Below the pieces are notes generated by a model. The model searched no databases. It worked only from the letters and a program-made list of their open reading frames with translations, and had not been told where the DNA came from. 64,000 bases of DNA, taken from NCBI RefSeq assembly GCF_901000735.1, contig NC_081550.1:15108393-15172392 (forward strand). Direction: 5' to 3'. A program made the translations under genes and the position numbers. Numbering within the stretch: position 1 is the stretch's first letter; the number at the start of each line of letters is the position of its first letter. Shown in pieces: positions 50,405 to 62,500 of the stretch. Source of the stretch: Corylus avellana. Lineage: Eukaryota > Streptophyta > Magnoliopsida > Fagales > Betulaceae.

Positions 50405-53400
50405 TTAAATCACATACGGATCTAAGTCTTGTCGGATGTAGTCAATGTCATCCTGGGGATCCACTTCATTACTGCTAGTCAATAGGAGCGGCTCACACTC
50501 GTGGTAGCTGACACTTTCATCATCAGAACCTCACCTTGTCCAACGTCGTATACGTTCCTAGGTTTAGTTCTTACAACACAAGCCCAATCAGGGTCCCTTT
50601 CATCTTGGACGTAAAAGACTTGGTCAACTTGTGACGTTAGCACATACGGCTCATCAGTAATTTCCTGGCCCCGGTGGACAAGGTTTTTGAAGCTGACAAG
50701 CAGTATGCCATACTCGTCAACTTTGTACCCCCTGTCCCTCGTGTTATCCGCCCAATCGCACTTGAACAAAACATACCTAGTCCTGTCGAAGTACTCCACC
50801 TCAATTATTTCCGTCAACTTCCCATAGTACGTTTCACCATCAACTGTTGGCACGCACACCCCGCTATTCTGGGTCCTTTTTCCAGCATCGCATGCAATAG
50901 TGCGAAACAGCTTTCCATTAATCACATATCTGTTATATCTAGTCGCTGTGGCCTTCGGCCCTCTACAATGCATTACCAGTTTGTCACCTAATTCCTTCCT
51001 TTGTCGATCGTCCAATCGATCGACCTGTAAGCACATACGTAAAATTTGACCATAAGAAAGTTTTTTTAGTTGTTATGAATCAATAACTAAATATAATGGG
51101 TCGGTAACAGTTAAACGTCACGGTAGTCTTACGTAGTCACGGTACCAATCGGAGAATAGCGCATGATGTTGGGTTTCAAACTGATCCTCCGTCGTTCGCC
51201 CCCTACTGCATGAACGCCTAAGTGTATCCATGTGCACCCTACAATACAACGTTTCAATTATATTATAATTCACAACTAAGGGTTCAAGGTGATATTGAAC
51301 TTGTATACACTACTAACACGACTTACGTCCGTAGTTGAAGGAACTCATCCGAGTTAAAAATAATGTATCGGTGAATTTGTGTCAATGTGACACGGTCGAG
51401 GATAACTCGTGTTCCCGCCCCCTTTGAACCATCTGGGTTTCTTACAGTCCTATTGTGAAATGTTGGTGCGTGGTCTAGATACCTTGAGCAGAACGCAACC
51501 AACTCCGTTGCTATGTAGCCCTCCGCAATGCATCCCTCAGGAGCCGCTTTATTGCAGACATTAGATTTGAACACCCCAAGGCTTCTACATATGATCATAA
51601 TTCATTCATTATAGTTAGTGACGATTTCATATAAAATAAAAATTCATAAATATGAATATTAGTAAAGCTATTTTACCTCTCTGCCGGATACATCCACCTA
51701 TATTGTACCGGTCCACCAAGTCGGCATTCACGGACAAGATGCACGACCAAGTGAACCATCACAGTAAAAAAGCTTGGGGGAAAGACCCTTTCCATCTGGC
51801 ACAAAGTAATATAAATGTCACCCTCTAATCGGTCCATATCATCTCGTGTCAATGACGTTGAACATATGCCCCTGAAGAATGCAGAAATCCCGACAAGTGG
51901 TCTTACCACGTTTCCTGGCAATGATCCACGCAATGCAATAGGGAGAAGTTGTTGCATAATTACGTGACTATCATGGCTCTTCAACCCGAATATCGTACAA
52001 TCACTAAGTCGTACACATCGAGAAATATTAGAGGCATATCCGTCCGGCACCCTTACATTTCGAAGCACTTTCAAAAACTGAGTTTTCTCTTCCTTAGACA
52101 TCGTGTGACAAGCTGCGGGCATATATGTTTTACCATCCTCGCCTGTGTACGGATGAAGTGTATGTCTCAACCCCATTTCTTGCAAGTCTGTGCGGGCTTG
52201 GATGTTGTCCTTTGTTTTCTTTGGAATGTCTAGTATTGTACCAAGAATGTTGTCCATCACATTTTTCTCAATGTGCATGACATCAAGATTGTGCCGCAAT
52301 AGATTATCTTTCCAATACGGCAACCTAAAGAAAACACTTTTCTTCTTCCACAATACGTTAGCAGTATCGCCTTCTCTTTCTGTCGCCCCACTCTTCTTCC
52401 GTTTCTTGTCTTTTTTCTTCTTATCCGCCCTTGCCTTACCGGCATTCTCATCTCCATATGCCATATCTTGTAATTGTCTAAGAATTTCATCTCCACTTGG
52501 CACATCTGGGGCACATTCAAATTCTTGTTTGCCGTCAAATGTTATTCTATTTCTCCTCCACGGATGATCAATAGGCAAGTATCGCCTGTGCCCATATAAC
52601 AAAATTTCCTGCCGTGTTTTAACCGCCTGGACCTCGTCGAGTACATACAGCAGGGACATGCCTTCTCACCCCTGTTAGGCCACCCAGACAAATCTGCGTA
52701 TGCCGGGAAGTCATTAATTGTCCACATCAACTGGGCTCGTAGCACAAAATTCTTTTTTTTGGACACGTCAAATGTGCGTACACCTACAGTCCATAATTCT
52801 TGTAACTCCTCAATTAAGGGTTGTAGGTAGACATCTAGATCCATTCCAGGTGACTTTGGGCCCGGGATTATCAGCGATAGTATAAATGAAGTTTGTTTCA
52901 TGCACGTCCAAGGAGGCAAGTTGTACGGTACAAGCATTACAGGCCAAGTGCTGTGGGATGTGCTCATGTTTCCGAATGGATTAAATCCATCCGAGGTTAG
53001 TCCAAGCCTGACGTTCCTGCTGTCCGCCGAGAAGTCTGGATGCAAATTATCAAATGCCCTCCACGCTTCACCATCGGCCGGATGCCTCAATACACCGTCC
53101 TTAGTCCGGCCTTCTGCATGCCACCTCATGTAAGGAGCAGTATGCTCTGACATAAACAATCTCTGTAGTCGTGGTATAAGTGGAAACCACCGCAACACCT
53201 TCACCGGGCGTTTCTTACTCGATGATATGGGTTGCCCATCCTCATCCAACTGAATTTCATCCTTCCACTTAGATACTCCACAAACAGCACATGTATCCAA
53301 ATCCTTATTGTTCTTCCAAAATATCATACAATTATTAGGACACGCCGGGATCTTCTCATACCCGAGGCCCATGTCCCTTAGAAACTTTTTTGCCTCATAT

Positions 53401-54017
53401 GTATTAACCGGCAAAGCTTCATCACTAGGAGGCAACAACTGATTGATGAACTCAAGAAAAGATGAAAATATTGTGTTACTAAGTCCGCCAACACACTTTA
53501 AGTTGTACAGATGTACAGTAGCACTAAGCTTGCTATGTTTGGTCCCATCATGAAGTGGCTTCTCTGCCTTCTTAAGCAAGTTACTGTACTTTACTATGTC
53601 ACTGTCGTCGGCTTCTTCATTCCCCTGCACCGCAACTTCAGGCTCACAATTGTCTTCCATGACATCGTGCATGCCGAATAGATCACGCAACATTGACCGC
53701 ATGTTTTCACCCTGTGCTGCGCCTAAACCCTGATCCATGTTCGTGGTAGACGACGTAGAGACTGCAACAGGATCCCGGACAGGCCTCTCCCCGTGATAAT
53801 ACCAGGTTCTGTATGCAATCATTATTCCCTTACCCCCTGTCAAATGGTCAAATACCAAATCCGGCGGGTGGCGCTGCTTATTACGACACACCTTACAGGG
53901 GCAGTGAATTTTTCCATCAGGGATTGTGCAGTTCCTAACTGCAAAGTCCACGAATGATCTACACCCGTCTCTGTATTCCCTTGTACCCCTAGACTTTGTC
54001 ATCCAACTCTTGTCCAT
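50405..54017 (-). pseudogene. CACTA TNP2-type transposase gene, copy 1, two frameshifts
   Basis: Exons 54017-51677, 51584-51327, 51238-51133 and 51024-50405. Relative to the copy at 59586-63221, one C is missing in a run near 52593 (gtgcccat versus gtgccccat), splitting exon 1 into frames 54017-52542 and 52659-51673. One T is missing near 50531, scrambling the end of exon 4. Domains are otherwise all visible: an N-terminal transposase-associated domain with CPCKVCRNKQRH, the tnp2 core, DUF4218 and DUF4216. A 5' UTR intron (54814-54041, GTATAT...TTCAG) precedes the ATG. Confidence 0.92.
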
Positions 54018-54814
54018 AGCTTTAAGTACTGGGACCCTAACTGAATAAAATAAATCTAAGTTAGTTACTTAGATGTTCTTTTATTTTTTGTGGTTCTTTA
54101 ACTACATCGTTTCAATTTTTTTATTTTCACTTTTAATAAACAAACACATAAATTGACTTTTAATTATAACATCTACATAATCTTAATATGCAAAACCTAA
54201 GTAAATTACATATGGGCACCCTAAATAAACTACATATAGCTAGTTAGGTCAAATGTTGGTTTTCTTTTTTTCGTTTACTAAACCATTTATGCATTTGTAT
54301 GGAAAGTGTAGATAAAATCCAATATCCAGCTTCAATTCCAATGTTCGTTGTTTTTTACCATATACGTACGCATATTAGGAATTACATACTTAATTATTCT
54401 AAGTTTTGTAAATGTAAACATTCACATACGAATCGATAAAAATAGATATGCCGTTGTTAATCAAAACCTACACAAAATATGGGTCTACATCCAAATGCAA
54501 AATTCTCCAGAAAAACATAATTTCAAACTACCAAGGTACGTAATTGTACATGCATGCATGCAAATACATTAAACAATATTCTCACCATATACAAACCAAA
54601 CATGTCAAACTATTCAAATATATTACAAAACATATATCTTAAGCAAATAAATTACTTACTTAACCTATAAAATTAATTTACATTGTAAATTACATTTTTT
54701 TATATAATTTAATTAATTATCTATTAAATAAATTAATTAATATATATATATAATTAATCTATAAATATATAATCTGTATATATATTTTTGCAGATTATAT
54801 ATATATATATATAC

Positions 54815-55216
54815 CTGATTTTCGAGTAGGAGAACGAGTGAGAGCGTGAGAGAGCCTTCGGAGCTCGAGGTCGTGGTCGCCGGAGGGAGTAACGGCAGTG
54901 ACGTGCGCCGGCGAGAGAGAGAGCCACCGAGAGGGAGAATACCACGTGAAAAAAGCGAGAAATGGCCGGGGTCAGACAAATGCTGCAGAGGCGCGCGAGG
55001 GGCTGGGTTGAAGGAGAAAAACCAAATGGCGGGTTGAAGGTTGCAGGCGGAGGAGTTGGGCGCGGGGAGAGAAAGAAATGGGAGAGAAGAAGATGCAGGA
55101 GACGTGGCGGAAGGGAAAAAAAGAAGAAAGAACAAAAGAAGAAAAAATAGGCGGTAGGGGCGCGACGTGCAGGCGAAGGCGCAGCAGGAAAAAGGCGCGC
55201 CTTCCCGAGGACCTTT
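54815..55216 (-). other. G/C-rich non-coding first exon (5' UTR) of the CACTA transposase gene
   Basis: Much more G/C-rich than its surroundings, with GA/CT-rich tracts. It starts about 30 bp downstream of a TATA box and ends at AATCAG followed by GTATAT (54815/54814). A matching acceptor TTATTCAG lies at 54041, 23 bp before the ATG. Long open frames on both strands here are composition artefacts. Confidence 0.65.
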
Positions 55217-55251
55217 TTGACGTGCCAAGTGGCACGTCAAGCCTATTTATA
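55217..55251 (-). promoter_or_regulatory. CACTA core promoter: TATA box next to a GACGTGCC palindrome
   Basis: On the minus strand TATAAATAG (55251-55243) is followed directly by an inverted repeat with 11-bp arms, TTGACGTGCCA and TGGCACGTCAA (55240-55217). The expected transcription start falls inside or at the edge of the palindrome, which is a variant of the subterminal repeat motif. This is consistent with self-repression or self-activation by the element's DNA-binding protein. Confidence 0.6.
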
Positions 55252-55389
55252 CATTTTTTTAATTTTTTTTAAATTTAATTATAATTATATAATAAAATCT
55301 TATTTCTATTAAAATTATATTTCTTTTATTATATAATTTTTTCCTCTTATATAACATATTATCCATTCTCTCCAATTAAAATAAATTAA

Positions 55390-56470
55390 CATCTACAATA
55401 AATAAACAAATTAATATTCTAGATGTATAGATAATTAAATGTATCAACTAACTGGCCGCATATGTTGTGTTTGTCGAGTTCATATGAGTTTTGCAGGTCT
55501 TATAAAATAAATGTATCAAGTATGACCCATACATTTTTAGAAAAATAATATGTGTAGCTATCATATTAATATTACTAGACTGATCAATTTAAGCATGCAT
55601 CATATATATATATATACCAATTAATTTATACTAATATGATAAACTATATATAATTTTCCTATCCAATCAAAATTAATTTTCTATGCCAATTAACATTAAG
55701 TGTTGTTTCTTACATATTTTTTTATATCATAATTAAAATTATTTTTGATATATATATATATAATTAAAATTAATATTGTTTTTGACGTGTCATGCTTGAC
55801 ATGTCAAAAGTTTTTGACGTGCCATGCATGACACGTCAGTTTTGACGTACAATACACTGTAACTTATAATATATATATATATATATAATATATATATATT
55901 ATCTTATTTAAACTATTTTCATAAAAAAATATTATTTATTTAAATGTTATTAAAATAGTATTTACTCTATCATATATATATTTCTTCTGTCCAATTAAAA
56001 TTAATTAGAGAATAAATAAATAAATTAATATTCTAGATGTATAGATAATTAAATGTATCAACTAACCGGCCGCATATGTTGTATTTGTCGAATTCATATG
56101 AGGTTTGCAGGTCTTATAAAATAAATGTAACAAGTATGTTTTATATATTTTTATAAAAATAATATGGGCAGCTATCATATTACTATTACTAGATTGATCA
56201 ATTTATGCATGCATCATATATATATATATATATATACACGGATGCATACATATATACTAATGATAATAAACTATAATTTATACTAATGACAATAAAAATT
56301 AATTTTTTATGCCAATTAACATTAATTGTTTGTTAATGCATATTTGTTTATATCAAAATTAATGTTAATTTTTTTTTTATTAAAAAAGCTTTTTGACGTG
56401 TGGAATTGACACGTCAAAAGTTTTTGACGTGTCAATTCCACATGTCAAAAGTTTTCGACGTGTCAATTTG
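55390..56470. repeat. Direct duplication of the CACTA right-terminal region (~605-bp period)
   Basis: About 55390-55855 is repeated at about 55995-56460. Shared words include TTAATATTCTAGATGTATAG (55411 and 56020), CCGCATATGTTGT, GGTCTTATAAAATAAATGTA and GCATGCATCATATATA, followed in each case by CCAATTAACATTAA and then TGACGTG palindromes. The inner copy therefore carries its own set of subterminal repeats (55785-55850). Confidence 0.85.
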
Positions 56471-56561
56471 ACACGTCAAAAACTTTTGACGTGTCACGTG
56501 TAAAAATAAGACACGTCAAAAAAAAATGTTTTGACGTGCTTGCTTAGACACGTCAAAAAAC
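56390..56561. repeat. Right subterminal repeat cluster of the CACTA element
   Basis: About ten copies of TTTTGACGTGTCA in alternating orientation, ending 18 bp before the terminal TTTTTGTAGTG. Spacing is denser than at the left end, with palindromes sharing half-sites. One unit carries TTTTCGACGTGTC. Confidence 0.9.
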
Positions 56562-56579
56562 ACATATTTTTTTGTAGTG

Positions 56580-57225
56580 TCATGTCGTGCATCTTATAGT
56601 AATGAAGGGTGATAAATTGAATAAGATTCTTGATAGTTTAAGATACTTGTGGGACGCAATATATGCATGCAGCAATTTAACAAATTTCTTAAGAAACCGA
56701 GTTTATCATCCATGATAATACCATGTTATTACACCTTGTCCAAGAAAGATTTTGAGGATTCTGAAGGTTTGGACAAAGAATCGTCTATAAATCCTATTTT
56801 GTTCTTTGTTGTTAGAGTCATGAGAAATCGAGAGAAGAATTTGGAGAAGATGATCTATTTCTCTCATTAATGAAGTTTGATACTTATACTCGAGTAACCA
56901 ACAAGCAACAAAAAAATAAAGAAACTGAAATAACATAACAACAAAATAGGTTATCAACATAATTTCATTTGAATTACAATTTTGTTTTTGTTTATTTTTT
57001 TTCAGAATTTTATTAGAATATATATATAGGAATATCATTATTTACATGTGCATATTATCCTATATATACATGTAGTCCTTAAGTTATATTTCATATGATT
57101 TAGGTTCATATGGTTTAGGTGTGATAATGAGATTATCACACAAAATATTTAAATCATAAACCTTGTAACTTACAAATTATAGTTCACAGTCAGTAATGAA
57201 ATTTGGCAATATTCCATATGATAAG
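56580..57225. other. Non-coding flank to the right of the CACTA element
   Basis: A/T-rich sequence ending at the second gap, with no recognisable gene. It should be the original continuation of the DNA downstream of the NAC gene. Confidence 0.5.
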
Positions 57226-57325
57226 NNNNNNNNNNNNNNNNNNNNNNNNNNNNNNNNNNNNNNNNNNNNNNNNNNNNNNNNNNNNNNNNNNNNNNNNNNN
57301 NNNNNNNNNNNNNNNNNNNNNNNNN
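57226..57325. other. Assembly gap of 100 N
   Basis: Exactly 100 unknown bases. The sequence to the right begins inside a CACTA element, at a point equivalent to 47873. Confidence 0.98.
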
Positions 57326-57336
57326 TCCTCCAACTC

Positions 57337-59435
57337 CTAATTTGCATTACCTGCGAATGAATTGTGAACCAATAATAATCAATACAAAAATTAAAAATTA
57401 TTCTATAATATGATGCAAATATACGTAAGTTTTAAAATGGACCGCTGTAACTAGGGGTTTGTAACAGTTATTCTAATAGTGAACAATTGTTAGAAAAACA
57501 AAATAAAATATAGAATTACCTCTCGGGGGCGCAGACCCAGACGTCGACCCGAACATTGCCTCGAGCTGGCGGAAACGAGCCTCAAAAATGTCATCTTTCT
57601 CTGCTATCTGGGCTTTTTGTGCTTCAATCTGCCTCGCCATCTCATCCATTGCACTTTTTTGTGCTGCCCGCTCCTCTTCAAGTTCTCTGATTCTATCTGT
57701 CATCTGTGAGAACGAGGAGCTCCAAGAATTTTGAGACCGTGTCTGGGACGGTGTATAGTATGAATGTATGCTGCCCCGCACCGGCAGCACATTCGGACCC
57801 AGCTGGCGGACCCTACCAGCATACTCCGGCTTATTTCCATGCGCTTGAGCATACGCGTCATTAGGTGTCCACCGTACCGTCCCTTCTGTCACGGTATCAG
57901 TATTTGCCGGGTCAATGGGCGCCAATTCCTTCATCCTCTCCTGTACATTAAAAAACAAGTTAGTATCTCGTATAAGAAACGTTAATCATAAATAATTTAT
58001 CAAAATATATATGCTTGAGTACTTACACATCTTTCTCTGACCACGTCATTCGGATAGCCACCTTCCTTGTATGTGTGAGTCTTGATGTAACTTTCCGCTC
58101 GAGTTGGAGGAGTGCCCCCCGCGTCTACGGTCTGCATACAAAAAAAAACATAAGACGTGTTTTTGACTTAAACAACCGATTATATATGTATATAAGTACC
58201 TCTTGATGTGTCACTCTAGCATAGCTCATCGACCCAGTGCAGTGAGGCGTGTTGTTTTTTGCTCGCAATTCTTTCATCTTGGCAGCATACTCCTACATGT
58301 ATATAAGTCTTAAAATGTCAGGCCTAACCCAATTAGAATTAATGAAACTACAATTAATTCCACTAGCCAATTGCTGAAAACACTCCTGACGTACCTGATT
58401 TTTCGGGTCGCACCATCTCACCAACAAGACATTCAAGTCCACTGGGTCGTATCTCCTAACGGCATCTTCACCCATTCTCGCCTTCACTGAGTCTGGAGTA
58501 TCACCCGCTTGAATTTTTAATGATTTTTTTACAGAGTGTCTCCAACTCTTCAGCTTTGTGCCCATATCTTTGAAGGCGTCCCTTTTAATCGCCTCAATAT
58601 TGTATTCAGGCGGCATGTAGAACTGAGTCTGCATATATAAATCAAACAAATTACAAATATAATTGCACACTTTAATGTTTAAAATATTGAAATACATATG
58701 CTAAAATATGACCTTGAAATACATATGCTAAAAATGTAACCATACCATAAGGGTGTCCCATATATCTTCCTTCGCACGAGGATGTACATGCTCCCATTCA
58801 TCCCGGAGCTTAACATAAGTCCCTGCCCTTATGACGTTCCCGGCCTCCCTTCTGAATTTCATCCCGCTAAACCCTACGGGCTGCCATGCTTTATTGTACT
58901 CGCAGACAATTTTTTGGCCAAGGGGGACCTCCCACTTCTTGTTCGATGGTGGGATGTCCACCACCTGAAATTGGGTGCTCCCGTCTCCCCTGGTACCTAA
59001 CACATTAATAATTGCAAAATTTATTAATTTCAAATTTAATACTAACTACATAAATTTTATACATATTCAAACTGAGTTTTTTAAACATATATACTTACTT
59101 ATTGTCCGGAGTTGTCGATCGCCCAACACTTCTGGAGGATCTTCGGCTTCCGAGTCACCTGAGCCATCATCCGCATGCTCCCCATAGTATTGTGTCTCGC
59201 TATCATCTGGCTGCGATGGCTCACTGTATGGTATACCCGTGTTCAACTCATGGGGAAAAATCATCTCTACCTCACCATGTCCACATACACCTAACTCGCT
59301 CATGGTAGGACATGGAGTGCCAAGATCATAGGGAACCGGCTGAGACCCTTCCCCATGCTCAGGGAGCAAGGGTCTATACCCCTGGTCGTCTATCTGTGGA
59401 GACCGTCGTCGTCTACTCTTCCCCCGCGTACTCAT
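57337..59435 (-). CDS. CACTA second gene, Transposase_24-type protein, copy 2 (intact, 7 exons)
   Basis: Exons 59435-59099, 58996-58746, 58628-58395, 58292-58200, 58131-58027, 57940-57520 and 57350-57337, all GT-AG and phase-consistent: 1455 bp, 484 aa. Order: basic then acidic disordered N-terminus (MSTRGKSRRRRSPQ; HADDGSGDSEAEDPPE); the Transposase_24 (Ptta/En/Spm) region with STRGDGSTQFQVVD, YMPPEYNIEAIKRDAFKDMG and KARMGEDAVRRYDPVDLNVL; then a C-terminal coiled coil (IRELEEERAAQKSAMDEMAR, QIEAQKAQIAEK). The last exon encodes only GNAN and the stop. By analogy to En/Spm TNPA it is the likely binder of the subterminal palindromes, but that is inferred. It lies just downstream of the transposase gene on the same strand. 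Confidence 0.88.
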
Positions 59436-59585
59436 GTCAACCTGCAAAACACATAATATACTCAATTAATTATGTATATAATAGATAAAAAAATCACCAA
59501 TATAACCAATCAATGTAGAAAGAAATAACATTAAATACGTCAAAATAAATGTGAACGATATATATTATTAAAGTTTTAAATTTTT

Positions 59586-62500
59586 TTAAATCACATACGG
59601 ATCTAAGTCTTGTCGGATGTAGTCAATGTCATCCTGGGGATCCACTTCATTACTGCTGGTCAATAGGAGCGGCTCACACTCGTGGTAGCTGACACTTTCA
59701 TCATCAGAACCTTCACCTTGTCCAACGTCGTATACGTTCCTAGGTTTAGTTCTTACAACACAAGCCCAATCAGGGTCCCTTTCATCTTGGACGTAAAAGA
59801 CTTGGTCAACTTGTGACGTTAGCACATACGGCTCATCAGTAATTTCCTGGCCCCGGTGGACAAGGTTTTTGAAGCTGACAAGCAGTATGCCATACTCGTC
59901 TACTTTGTACCCCCTGTCCCTCGTGTTATCCACCCAATCGCACTTGAACAAAACATACCTAGTCCTGTCGAAGTACTCCACCTCAATTATTTTCGTCAAC
60001 TTCCCATAGTACGTTTCACCATCAACTGTTGGCACGCACACCCCGCTATTCTGGGTCCTTTTTCCAGCATCGCATGCAATAGTGCGAAACAGCTTTCCAT
60101 TAATCACATATCTGTTATATCTAGTCGCTGTGGCCTTCGGCCCTCTACAATGCATTACCAGTTTGTGACCTAATTCCTTCCTTTGTCCGTCGTCCAATCG
60201 ATCGACCTGTAAGCACATACGTAAAAATTGACCATAAGAAAGTTTCTTTAGTTGTTATGAATCAACAACTAAATATAATGGGTCAGTAACAGTTAAACGT
60301 CACGGTAGTCTTACGTAGTCACGGTACCAATCGGCGAATAGCACATGATGTTGGGTTTCAAACTGATCCTCCGTCGTTCGCCCCCTACTGCATGAACGCC
60401 TAAGTGTATCCATGTGCACCCTACAATACAACGTTTGAATTATATTATAATTCACAACTAAGGGTTCAAGGTCATATTGAACTTGTATACACTACTAACA
60501 CGACTTACGTCCGTAGTTGAAGGAACTCATCCGAGTTAAAAATAATGTATCGGTGAATTTGTGTCAATGTGACACGGTCGAGGATAACTCGTGTTCCCGC
60601 CCCCTTTGAACCATCTGGGTTCCTTACAGTCCTATTGTGAAATGTTGGTGCGTGGTCTAGATACCTTGAGCAGAACGCAACCAACTCCGTTGCTATGTAG
60701 CCCTCCGCAATGCATCCCTCAGGAGCCGCTTTATTGCGGACATTAGATTTGAACACCCCAAGACTTCTACATATGATCATAATTCATTCATTATAATTAG
60801 TGACGATTTAATATAAAATAAAAATTCATAAATACGAATATTAGTAAAGCTATTTTACCTCTCTGCCGGATACATCCACCTATATTGTACCGGTCCACCT
60901 AGTCGGCATTCACGGACAAGATGCACGACCAAGTGAACCATCACAGTAAAAAAGCTTGGGGGAAAGACCCTTTCCATCTGGCACAAAGTAACATAAATGT
61001 CACCCTCTAATCGGTCCATATCATCTCGTGTCAATGGCGTTGAACATATGCCCCTGAAGAATGCAGAAATCCCGACAAGTGGTCTTACCACGTTTCCTGG
61101 CAATGATCCACGCAATGCAATAGGGAGAAGTTGTTGCATAATTACGTGACTATCATGGCTCTTCAACCCAAATATCGTACAATCACTAAGTCGTACACAT
61201 CGAGAAATATTAGAGGCATATCCGTCCGGCACCCTTACATTTCGAAGCACTTTCAAGAACTGAGTTTTCTCTTCCTTAGACATCGTGTGACAAGCTGCGG
61301 GCATATATGTTTTACCATCCTCGCCTATGTACGGATGAAGTGTATGTCTCAACCCCATTTCTTGCAAGTCTGTGCGGGCTTGGATGTTGTCCTTTGTTTT
61401 CTTTGGAATGTCTAGTATTGTACCAAGAATGTTGTCCATCACATTTTTCTCAATGTGCATGACATCAAGATTGTGCCGTAATAGATTATCTTTCCAATAC
61501 GGCAACCTAAAGAAAACACTTTTCTTCTTCCACAACACGTTAGCAGTACTAGTATCGCCTTCTCTTTCTGTCGCCCCCCTCTTCTTTCGTTTCTTGTCTT
61601 TTTTCTTTTTATCCGCCCTTGCCTTACCGGCATTCTCATCTCCATATGCCATATCTTGCAATTGTCTAAGAATTTCATCTCCACTTGGCACATCTGGGGC
61701 ACATTCAAATTCTTGTTTGCCGTCAAATGTTGTTCTATTTCTCCTCCACGGATGATCAATAGGCAAGTATCGCATGTGCCCCATATAACAAAATTTCCTG
61801 CCGTGCTTTAACCGCCTGGACCTCGTCGAGTACATACAGCAGGGACATGCCTTCTCACCCCTGTTAGGCCACCCAGACAAATCTGCGTATGCCGGGAAGT
61901 CATTAATTGTCCACATCAACTGAGCTCGTAGCACAAAATTCTTTTTTTTGGACACGTCAAATGTGCGTACACCTACAGTCCATAATTCTTGTAACTCCTC
62001 AATTAAGGGTTGTAGGTAGACATCTAGATCCATTCCAGGTGACTTTGGGCCCGGGATTATCAGCGATAGTATAAATGAAGTTTGTTTCATGCACGTCCAA
62101 GGAGGCAAGTTGTACGGTACAAGCATTACAGGCCAAGTCCTGTGGGATGTGCTCATGTTTCCGAATGGATTAAATCCATCCGAGGTTAGACCAAGCCTGA
62201 CGTTCCTGCTGTCCGCCGAGAAGTCTGGATGCAAATTATCAAATGCCCTCCACGCTTCACCATCGGCCGGATGCCTCAATACACCGTCCTTAGTCCGGCC
62301 TTCTGCATGCCACCTCATGTAAGGAGCAGTATACTCTGACATAAACAATCTCTGTAGTCGTGGTATAAGTGAAAACCACCGCAACACCTTCACCGAGCGT
62401 TTCTTACTCGATGATATGGGTTGCCCATCCTCATCCAACTGAATTTCATCCTTCCACTTAGATACTCCACAAACAGCACATGTATCCAAATCCTTATTGT

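Larger units (their letters stand above)
46196..56579 (-). mobile_element. CACTA (En/Spm) DNA transposon, full-length, 10.4 kb
   Basis: Terminal inverted repeats CACTACAAAAA (46196-46206) and TTTTTGTAGTG (56569-56579). Subterminal TGACGTGTCA palindromes crowd both ends. The minus strand carries a TNP2-type transposase gene and then a Transposase_24-type gene, the standard two-gene layout. The flanking trinucleotides are TGG on the left and TCA on the right, so the expected 3-bp target duplication is absent. Both genes carry inactivating changes. It lies 43 bp downstream of the NAC stop codon, probably in that gene's 3' UTR or terminator region. Confidence 0.9.

Noticed and set aside
52190..52567. 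Plus-strand frames opposite the CACTA transposase (also 61372-61755, 50674-50991, 59856-60173)
   Set aside because: Antisense shadows of conserved TNP2 exons, present in both copies only because the coding strand is conserved.
54737..55240. 167-residue minus-strand frame and several plus-strand frames in the G/C-rich segment
   Set aside because: Low-complexity composition in the 5' UTR exon of the CACTA transposase gene. Splice signals place it before the ATG, and frames are open on both strands.
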